NCBI GenBank assembly: GCA_964435165.1
Contig: CAYSXY010000085.1
Span: 1 to 6,248, forward strand
DNA length: 6,248 nucleotides
Direction: 5' to 3'
Source of the DNA: CAYSXY01 sp964435165
GTDB taxonomy: Bacteria > Pseudomonadota > Alphaproteobacteria > Rickettsiales > RI-342
The position numbers were made by a program, and so were the translations under genes. Shown one piece after another: positions 1 through 4,557 of the stretch (positions within the stretch are counted from its first letter, which is position 1; every line of letters begins with the position of its first letter). Under the pieces are notes generated by a model. That model had not been told where the DNA came from. It did no database searches and saw only the letters and a list, made by a program, of their open reading frames with translations.

Positions 1-4
1 TCGT

Positions 5-84
5 GTTTTCGAACCTTCAGCTCGAAGGGCAAAAACTTACGTGTTCCCTGCGACAACCGTTTATTTGTTCGTCAATGCGACGAA
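5..84 (-). terminator. Weak hairpins downstream of tRNA-Arg (possible 3' trailer/terminator)
   Basis: Two short inverted repeats lie just beyond the 3' end of the tRNA in its transcription direction. The first is TTCGTC (68-73) / GACGAA (79-84) with a 5-nt loop. The second is CCTTC (14-18) / GAAGG (24-28), flanked by outer arms GTTTT (5-9) and AAAAC (32-36). Neither is followed by a clear run of T on the minus strand, so intrinsic termination is only a possibility. They could equally be processing signals or chance. No gene is supported in 1-94. Confidence 0.2.
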
Positions 85-94
85 TTGTCAAGAA

Positions 95-171
95 TGGTGC
101 GCCCGGCAGGACTCGAACCTGCAACCTTCAGATTAGAAGTCAGATGCTCTATCCAGTTGAGCTACGGGCGC
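95..171 (-). tRNA. tRNA-Arg (anticodon UCU)
   Basis: Read on the minus strand this folds as a complete cloverleaf. The acceptor stem is GCGCCCG (171-165) pairing with CGGGCGC (105-99), followed by discriminator A (98) and an encoded CCA (97-95). The D arm is GCTC/GAGC around a loop containing GG. The T arm is GCAGG/CCTGC around TTCGAGT. The anticodon loop is CTTCTAA, so the anticodon is TCT, which reads AGA/AGG arginine codons. A15 and U48 are consistent with a Levitt pair. One oddity: the anticodon stem arms are both TCTGA, giving a U29-U41 mismatch in the middle of the stem while the other four pairs hold. The gene is alone, with no neighbouring tRNA in view. Confidence 0.96.
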
Positions 172-190
172 ACATTGCTGAGTGGTGGGC

Positions 191-219
191 AAGATAATCG
201 AAGCAGCATCGATCGACAA
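191..219 (-). promoter_or_regulatory. Candidate sigma70-like promoter for tRNA-Arg
   Basis: On the minus strand a -35-like TTGTCG (219-214) is separated by 17 bp from a -10-like TATCTT (196-191). The end of the -10 hexamer is 19 nt from the first base of the mature tRNA, leaving room for a short 5' leader to be removed by RNase P. Spacing is ideal and each hexamer matches consensus at four positions. This is motif recognition by eye. Confidence 0.45.
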
Positions 220-275
220 TCAGATTTCTGTTGACTCCAAAAATTCATACATAATGATCTTCAACAATATGAGAA

Positions 276-301
276 TAGTTTGGGGCTGTACCAGCTAACT
301 A
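276..301 (-). terminator. Imperfect hairpin after the 148-aa gene
   Basis: Immediately downstream of the stop codon of the 308-754 gene, GCTG (285-288) and CAGC (292-295) form a tight stem. Outer arms TAGTT (276-280) and AACTA (297-301) extend it with an asymmetric internal loop. There is no clear T-tract after it in the minus direction, so it is at best a weak terminator separating this gene from the tRNA. Confidence 0.22.
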
Positions 302-307
302 GTTTAT

Positions 308-754
308 TTATTTTCGCTTATAAACCAGATCACTAGCAAGCTCAGCCGCTTTATGTGCTGCCTGCGCCAGATTCTGATCGATAAAATTGATCTGATCTGG
401 TGACAAAGATACAAGGCCGTATTCTTCTTCCAAGCGCGATACTAAGTCAGCGCGCAGTTCCTCGAATTGCTGTTGGGCATCAATCACTATATTAAATGCA
501 GTTGTCTGCATTAACTGCGCAATATTACCTTCCCTCTCCCAATAGCCAGCCTGTGCAACAATAGTTCCAATGGGCCCTTGTATATGGTCATGAATAATAT
601 CACGACCGAGGTCGGAATAATTACCCGCATTGAAATTGCCGAACATATGAGGACTGACCGTTTCTGGAAAAACGCGGTCAAATTCCTCCAATAGGCTCTG
701 AAGATCGTGACGAGCAAAGGCTTTTAATGCTTTAATTTGTTCTGTAGCGGTCAT
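308..754 (-). CDS. Hypothetical helical protein, 148 aa
   Basis: I do not recognise this protein. The ATG at 754 is the only sensible start: the codon six positions upstream in frame is a stop (TAA). AAGGA lies about 12 nt before the ATG and a GAG lies nearer. The product has no cysteine, no signal peptide and no membrane segment. It looks mostly alpha-helical, with likely amphipathic helices around residues 3-28, 85-112 and 119-145, and a basic end (YKRK). The middle (residues 32-72) is richer in Gly, Asn, His and aromatic residues. The residue pattern is protein-like and the frame is open throughout, so I believe it is coded. The gene appears more AT-rich than the mutase gene beside it, and it lies between that gene and a tRNA, so an acquired accessory gene is possible. 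It follows the mutase by 66 bp, and that gap holds inverted repeats that may control it. No function is proposed. Confidence 0.7.
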   Translation of the reverse strand: MTATEQIKALKAFARHDLQSLLEEFDRVFPETVSPHMFGNFNAGNYSDLGRDIIHDHIQGPIGTIVAQAGYWEREGNIAQLMQTTAFNIVIDAQQQFEELRADLVSRLEEEYGLVSLSPDQINFIDQNLAQAAHKAAELASDLVYKRK

Positions 755-761
755 ACTCTTT

Positions 762-813
762 ATACATCCTTATCATTCCCTATCATAAAAGATGTATGTG
801 AATGTTTTATGAT
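762..813. repeat. Cluster of interleaved inverted and direct repeats between two genes
   Basis: The 66-bp spacer between the mutase stop and the 148-aa gene start holds three repeats. One is a perfect 9-bp inverted repeat, ATCATAAAA (782-790) / TTTTATGAT (805-813), with a 14-nt loop. The second is a perfect 7-bp inverted repeat, ATACATC (762-768) / GATGTAT (791-797). The third is a direct repeat TATCAT at 771-776 and 781-786, with a 10-bp period. The repeats interleave, so they cannot all form one hairpin. This suits an operator region for the downstream gene or an AT-rich transcript-end structure for the mutase operon. Confidence 0.45.
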
Positions 814-820
814 TTATAAG

Positions 821-2245
821 TTACGAGATATTTATGCCATAGGGTTTCAGATATCCCGCCAGTGCCTCTTTCAATGCCTTGAGTCCCGCCTTGTCCACTG
901 CCTCGCAGCGGGCGACCAGCACAGCCTGTGTGTTGGAGGCGCGTAGGAGCCACCAGCCATGCGGTGTGTTGGCGCGCACACCATCGACATCGCTATAATC
1001 CACCCCTTCATCCTTCAACCGCTGCTGCAGTTCCTCAACAATGCGAAATTTATCCTCTTCCTTGCATGGGATACGCATTTCCGGCGTATTAATGGCTTCA
1101 GGCAGCGCCTGGCGCATTTCCGCCAGCGACTGAGAATTGTTGCTTAGAATTGACAGCAGCATAACTGCCGCGAACAGGCCATCGTCAAATCCATGATTCT
1201 CTGCGAAAAAAATATGCCCGCTCATCTCACCGGCGAGTGGTGCACCGGTCTCCTGCATCTTGGATTTGATCAGTGAATGGCCGGTCTTCCACATCACTGG
1301 CTTGCCGCCCAATTCCGCTACTTTATCAAATAGTTGCTGGCTTGCTTTAACATCCGCTATAATCAATGCGCCGGGAGTGCTAGCCAGCATATCTGCGGCA
1401 TAAAATTGTAATAGCTGGTCACCCCAAAGAATCTCTCCCTCACCATCCACCACACCGATGCGGTCACCATCTCCATCAAAGGCAATGCCCAGATCGCATT
1501 GCTGTGAGCGCACCGTGTCGATTAATTGCGTGAGATTTTCGGCAACGGATGGATCCGGATGGTGCACCGGGAAGGTGCCATCAATCACTTCATTTAACAG
1601 GATATGTTCGCCCGGCAATTGCGCCGTCAATTTAGCCATCACCTCACCTGCGGCTCCGTTACCGGCATCCCATGCCACACGCAGCGCCTTGCTGCCCGCC
1701 CGATAATGTGAGGCTAAATGGCTCACATAGCGCTCTAATATGCTCACCTGTCGCGATGTGCCGGGCTGCTGAGTCTGTTCCTGTTTCATGGGCTGGTTGA
1801 GGTAACGTGGCAGGTTCGTAATATCCTCGCCGAAAAATGGTTTTTTCGCCCGCATGAACTTAAACCCATTTTGATCCGGTGGATTATGGGACCCGGTAAT
1901 CATCACCCCGCCATCCGCTTTTTCCACAATCACCGCGTGATACAGCATCGGTGTGGGGCCAAGGCCTATACACACCGCATCCAATCCGGCGCGGGTAATG
2001 CCATCGACGATGGCGGCTTCAAGCTCAGGGGAGCTTACGCGCCCGTCATATCCTACGCAGATCGAGCGGGCATTGGGATGCTCCTGTTTTATCGATTGAG
2101 CAAAACTGAAGCCTATCGAACGCGCGATATCAGTTGTTATATCCTGCCCTACCGTTCCCCGAATGTCATAAGCACGCAAAATACCCGGCGGCAAATCTGC
2201 GAGTGGCGAATCTATTGATGAAGGTGATGGGGCCGCAAGGTTCAT
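821..2245 (-). CDS. algC: Phosphomannomutase/phosphoglucomutase (PMM/PGM)
   Basis: This is a cytosolic enzyme of the alpha-D-phosphohexomutase family. It interconverts the 1- and 6-phosphates of mannose and glucose through a phosphoserine and a bisphosphate intermediate, feeding GDP-mannose and UDP-glucose for polysaccharides and LPS. All four family signatures are present in order: the phosphoserine loop TGSHNPP (117-123, Ser119), the magnesium loop DGDGDR (257-262), the sugar-recognition loop GEMSGH (339-344) and the C-terminal phosphate-binding loop RASNT (435-439). The length of 474 aa is normal for a full four-domain enzyme, with a short N-terminal extension before the GILRAYDIRG segment. 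The start ATG overlaps the stop of the upstream J-domain gene (ATGA), indicating translational coupling. The symbol follows the Pseudomonas bifunctional enzyme; alphaproteobacterial names such as pgmG or manB would also fit, and substrate preference cannot be read from sequence alone. Confidence 0.95.
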   Translation of the reverse strand: MNLAAPSPSSIDSPLADLPPGILRAYDIRGTVGQDITTDIARSIGFSFAQSIKQEHPNARSICVGYDGRVSSPELEAAIVDGITRAGLDAVCIGLGPTPMLYHAVIVEKADGGVMITGSHNPPDQNGFKFMRAKKPFFGEDITNLPRYLNQPMKQEQTQQPGTSRQVSILERYVSHLASHYRAGSKALRVAWDAGNGAAGEVMAKLTAQLPGEHILLNEVIDGTFPVHHPDPSVAENLTQLIDTVRSQQCDLGIAFDGDGDRIGVVDGEGEILWGDQLLQFYAADMLASTPGALIIADVKASQQLFDKVAELGGKPVMWKTGHSLIKSKMQETGAPLAGEMSGHIFFAENHGFDDGLFAAVMLLSILSNNSQSLAEMRQALPEAINTPEMRIPCKEEDKFRIVEELQQRLKDEGVDYSDVDGVRANTPHGWWLLRASNTQAVLVARCEAVDKAGLKALKEALAGYLKPYGINIS

Positions 2246-2967
2246 TTATTCTCTCCCAGTAGCAGGCTTTTGGCTTCATTGATTTTTTTGGCAAGATAGG
2301 GCGAGCCACCCTGATCAGGGTGATTTTTGCGCATTTGCTCTTTCCATGCTGCTTTAATCTCTTTTGCGGAGGCGCCGTCTTCCAGCCCCAGAATATTGAG
2401 TGCTTCTTCGCGTGTCATCGGGCCTGACGATGCAGACATCGGCTCTTCATCACCATCGCGCCAGTCAGAGCCATAGCGCCGATCGAGCCAGCCTTCCAAC
2501 AATCGTGCGGAATCCGGATCATCATTCAGCCATTGCTGATAAAGCTCCTGCAAGATGCGTAGAGGCATGTCATCCAGCGCCTCGCCTTCATGCTCGCCAC
2601 GGATAATGGTGCCTGTCATCTCGCCGCTATCATGATCTAACGTCATATGCAGATAATCGCTTTTGACCTCGGAAGTCTGTCCCGGAGGTGATTGCAGCCC
2701 GATCAGCCGACGAATATGCTTGAGAAATGGCCACAGGAACATGATACCGCTGAGCAATCCAGCAATATGCGTCTGGCCAAAGCGGAACAGGGTGATAATC
2801 AGCACCAGCAGTAGAAAAACGACAGCGCCGGTCAGGATATGCCGGGCGGTAACGGTCGGTACGCTTGCCATGCCACGCACGGTGAGATGAATAATCACTA
2901 ACACAGCAACCGCGATGGCCAGATAAAGCAGCATGGAGTTGTCACCCACAGTCAAAGAAACACCCAT
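2242..2967 (-). CDS. Membrane-anchored J-domain (DnaJ-like) protein
   Basis: This is a predicted inner-membrane co-chaperone that would stimulate DnaK ATPase through its J-domain. The N-terminus carries a hydrophobic helix at about residues 12-30, a second at 43-62 and probably a third at 66-84. A basic stretch (HIRR, 84-87) follows. A cytoplasmic middle region includes an LHMTLDHDSGEMTG segment (106-119), and an acidic linker leads to the C-terminal J-domain at about 184-238 with the essential HPD at 216-218. There is no Gly/Phe or zinc-finger region, so it is not DnaJ itself; the layout resembles TIM14/DjlC-like proteins. The chosen ATG at 2967 has AGGA a few bases upstream. A second Met, residue 12 (2934), sits right at the first membrane helix and has GGTGAC upstream, so it is a real alternative. 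The stop overlaps the mutase ATG, so the two form an operon. Confidence 0.88.
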   Translation of the reverse strand: MGVSLTVGDNSMLLYLAIAVAVLVIIHLTVRGMASVPTVTARHILTGAVVFLLLVLIITLFRFGQTHIAGLLSGIMFLWPFLKHIRRLIGLQSPPGQTSEVKSDYLHMTLDHDSGEMTGTIIRGEHEGEALDDMPLRILQELYQQWLNDDPDSARLLEGWLDRRYGSDWRDGDEEPMSASSGPMTREEALNILGLEDGASAKEIKAAWKEQMRKNHPDQGGSPYLAKKINEAKSLLLGENK

Positions 2968-2980
2968 GCATTCCTAGCGG

Positions 2981-2994
2981 TTGATGCAGATCAA
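2981..2994. promoter_or_regulatory. FNR/FixK/Anr-type binding site
   Basis: TTGATGCAGATCAA is an exact match to the palindromic consensus TTGAT-N4-ATCAA recognised by the FNR/FixK/FnrL branch of the CRP-FNR regulator superfamily. It ends 13 bp before the first ATG of the J-domain gene. A weak promoter-like pair on the minus strand (TTGCTT, 16 bp, TAGGAA) straddles it, which would make the box a repressor site. Activation from the classical -41.5 position would place the transcript start near 2946, just before the second Met (2934). The sequence match is direct; regulation by oxygen is inferred. Confidence 0.6.
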
Positions 2995-3030
2995 GCAAAG
3001 TGCTTTTTAGGATATTGTGGAGGATTGGGT

Positions 3031-3061
3031 GAAGAAACCGGCGTGGGGGCGCCGGTTCTTC
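3031..3061 (-). terminator. GC-rich hairpin terminator after the 3152-3533 gene
   Basis: AACCGGCG (3036-3043) and CGCCGGTT (3050-3057) form a perfect 8-bp stem with a 6-nt loop. The stem extends by GAAGA (3031-3035) / TCTTC (3057-3061 region), with a single bulged A. Read on the minus strand the stem ends in GGTTTCTTC, a modest pyrimidine-rich tail. It stands between the small acidic protein gene and the J-domain gene, where an operon boundary is expected. Confidence 0.55.
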
Positions 3062-3089
3062 GATATAGTGTGAGTCCGGGATCGATCCA

Positions 3090-3112
3090 CCTGCCCTCAT
3101 CCCCATGGCAGG
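3090..3112. repeat. Inverted repeat CCTGCC/GGCAGG
   Basis: A perfect 6-bp inverted repeat (3090-3095 and 3107-3112) has an 11-nt loop. It lies between two stronger hairpins in the same intergenic stretch. A 10-bp palindrome GGATCGATCC (3079-3088) adjoins it. Function is unknown: it may be part of a structured transcript end or a repetitive intergenic element. Confidence 0.35.
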
Positions 3113-3132
3113 CGGCCCCTTCTATGACTTCA

Positions 3133-3153
3133 AACGCCAGATTTACTGGCGTT
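3133..3153 (-). terminator. Hairpin overlapping the stop codon of the acidic protein gene
   Basis: AACGCCAG (3133-3140) and CTGGCGTT (3146-3153) are perfect 8-bp arms around a 5-nt loop. The right arm overlaps the TAA stop codon (3154-3152) of the gene read on the minus strand, so the hairpin begins inside the stop codon. There is no T-run after it, so it may act as a 3'-end stabiliser or as the first of two stacked terminators with 3031-3061. Confidence 0.45.
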
Positions 3154-3533
3154 ACTCGTTGGCACCTTCATCATCAACTACATGCGGCAGGTCAAAAACA
3201 TTTCCCAAGCCGTCATAGGCATCAGCAATAGTTGCATGGACGAACACCTCTTCGTAGCCATCCGGGGCGTTTTCGCCATCCGGTTCGAGATTTTTCATCG
3301 CGTCTGCCGCGTAGGTTACCGGAAAGTCTGGTTCCATTAAACGTTCACGGTAACCATAAACGAACACGCCCTTTTTCGGCACAATTACGTCAACAAAGTC
3401 ATCAGTCATAACGACCAATACATCCGTTGCGTTATCGCCATCGCCTACGGTCTCCACGGTTGTGGAACCATCGAAATTCTCAGCGTTGTCAACGATTTTC
3501 TTGATGTCTTGCAGAGTTTTGGGGCGCCTTCAT
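3152..3533 (-). CDS. Hypothetical small acidic protein; start region out of frame by one base
   Basis: I do not recognise the family. The long open frame (stop at 3152) encodes an acidic, Asp/Glu/Val-rich soluble protein with no signal peptide or membrane helix. It includes DVLVVMTDDFVDVIVPKKG and ends VVDDEGANE. The first start codon in this frame is a GTG at 3457 (101 aa) with no ribosome binding site. However, the same frame reads on upstream with convincing codons (RPKTLQDIKKIVDNAENF) to 3530. A near-perfect AGGAGGT lies 5 nt before an ATG at 3533-3531, and that ATG reads MKAPQNSARHQENR then stops. Deleting one base in AAGGCGCCCC would join ATG to the long frame as MKRPKTLQDI, about 126 aa. 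So the gene is frameshifted here by a mutation or sequence error, or uses a +1 shift at CCC-C (3524-3521). If neither holds, only the GTG form is made. Confidence 0.6.
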
Positions 3534-3538
3534 GACAC

Positions 3539-3545
3539 ACCTCCT
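3539..3545 (-). promoter_or_regulatory. Strong ribosome binding site AGGAGGT
   Basis: AGGAGGT on the minus strand lies 5 nt before the ATG at 3533-3531. It is one of the two best Shine-Dalgarno matches in the window (with mipZ's) and marks that ATG as a true start, although the ATG frame closes after 14 codons. It is the key evidence that the downstream long frame is entered by a frame change, not by the weak GTG at 3457. Confidence 0.7.
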
Positions 3546-3625
3546 GTCAGATTCTTGTGATTTACTTGCTAACTAGCAGCATTGCTGCGCGAACGATAAA
3601 ACACCAGAATCACACTATAAGACTT

Positions 3626-3654
3626 TATTTATGAGGTCATATTGGCAATGGCAA
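3626..3654 (-). promoter_or_regulatory. Candidate promoter for the acidic protein gene
   Basis: On the minus strand TTGCCA (3654-3649) is followed after 17 bp by TAAATA (3631-3626). A second -10-like hexamer, TATAGT, lies at 3619-3614 without a well-placed -35. Transcription would start near 3619, giving a leader of about 85 nt. That leader contains short competing inverted repeats (TGCTA-AC-TAGCA at 3567-3578 and GCAGC-ATT-GCTGC at 3576-3588). Nothing else is supported in the gap 3546-3761; no strong terminator was seen after the VWA gene. Confidence 0.35.
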
Positions 3655-3761
3655 GAATTATTACCGGCTTTTCACATTTGGGAATGATATTTCAACCCTC
3701 TGCTTTATTCACGGTAGAAGGCTCTTCATAAGTAGGCAAGATACGTTAAAACAAGAGCGCC

Positions 3762-4514
3762 TTATTTAAGTTGCGATGAGAGCAGTAGCGGTGTTTTTTT
3801 GTGTTGTAACTCATGGCTCAGCAGTGCTTTTTTACCGCCTGCACTATAGATGGCAACGGCTGTGAGCAACGCTCGCAGAGTCTCGGGGCTGTTACTGTTG
3901 AATTGGGCATAGGCACCGCCCGTGAGGGTCGCAATCTGCTTAAAGGCGCGTTCTGCGATGGGATCCGCGCCTTCCTGAAACATGAAGGCAGGTACATTGA
4001 GCAAGCCGAGTTCACCGGCTTTGCGCCCGAGTGTGTCAACGGGCTCTTCACAGGCATCGCCAATAAAGACAAGTGCGCGAGGCCGGGCATGACCGCTCGT
4101 TTTGCGGGCAGTGTTGGCGGCATGCGTCAATACCCGGCCGATCTGCGTCTCTCCGGCAAGGCAATTCACCCTGCCCATCAGCGTCGCCAGGGCATCGGCT
4201 GAGGTGAGCCAGGAACCTGCTTTGCATTCGTGAAATCCTCGATAATAGACCAGTTGCACAGCTAATGGCGCAATCGACATCGCTTTCTGAAACATGGATG
4301 CTTGGATGCGCTGCGCCATGCGCCAGGTTGGCTCGCGACTGGCGGTTGCATCCATCGCGATGATCATGCGTGAAAGCTTGGCCCCATCCTGTGAGGTGAT
4401 CGGACTCAGCGTATTCGCTTTCTCCAGAAAACTATCAATGTCCTGTCCGGATGACGTGTTTGATAATGATGATTTCTGTGGCGAAGTGTTGCCGGTTTTT
4501 GTTAGTTTTCCCAT
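3762..4514 (-). CDS. VWA-domain protein (alphaproteobacterial, MIDAS-containing)
   Basis: A polar, Ser/Thr-rich N-terminus of about 45 residues precedes a von Willebrand factor A fold that fills the rest of the protein. The first strand RMIIAMDATAS carries the metal-site motif as D55-A-T57-A-S59 (DxTxS in place of DxSxS). The other metal-site positions are probably T123 in GETQIG and D153 in FIGDACEE. Conserved-looking cysteines occur at 97, 118 and 155. There is no signal peptide or membrane segment, so it is likely cytoplasmic. VWA domains bind partner proteins through a metal ion; the partner here is unknown. It begins 43 bp after mipZ and probably shares its transcript. A GGGAG lies 15 nt before the ATG, and a short hairpin CATAG/CTATG (4512-4516/4523-4527) including the start codon could bring it closer. 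The family assignment is firm, the function is not known. Confidence 0.85.
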   Translation of the reverse strand: MGKLTKTGNTSPQKSSLSNTSSGQDIDSFLEKANTLSPITSQDGAKLSRMIIAMDATASREPTWRMAQRIQASMFQKAMSIAPLAVQLVYYRGFHECKAGSWLTSADALATLMGRVNCLAGETQIGRVLTHAANTARKTSGHARPRALVFIGDACEEPVDTLGRKAGELGLLNVPAFMFQEGADPIAERAFKQIATLTGGAYAQFNSNSPETLRALLTAVAIYSAGGKKALLSHELQHKKTPLLLSSQLK

Positions 4515-4557
4515 AGCATATTCTATGATCTCCCTATGACGCTGCTGGCGCGTCTTG

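Noticed and set aside
10..28. Resemblance of the left edge (CGAACCTTCAG) to part of the adjacent tRNA, suggesting an attachment-site duplicate
   Set aside because: The shared stretch is only about ten bases and matches two different tRNA segments; no integrase gene is present.
3..197. Plus-strand open frame covering the tRNA
   Set aside because: It is the complement of the tRNA gene plus flanks, with no ribosome site and no protein-like pattern.
656..682. Inverted repeat TGACCG...CGGTCA inside the 148-aa gene
   Set aside because: Short arms with a long loop within coding sequence; best explained by chance.
3721..3758. GCTCTT (3721-3726) / AAGAGC (3753-3758) as a terminator after the VWA gene
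   Set aside because: Short arms, a 26-nt loop and no T-tract; not a credible intrinsic terminator.
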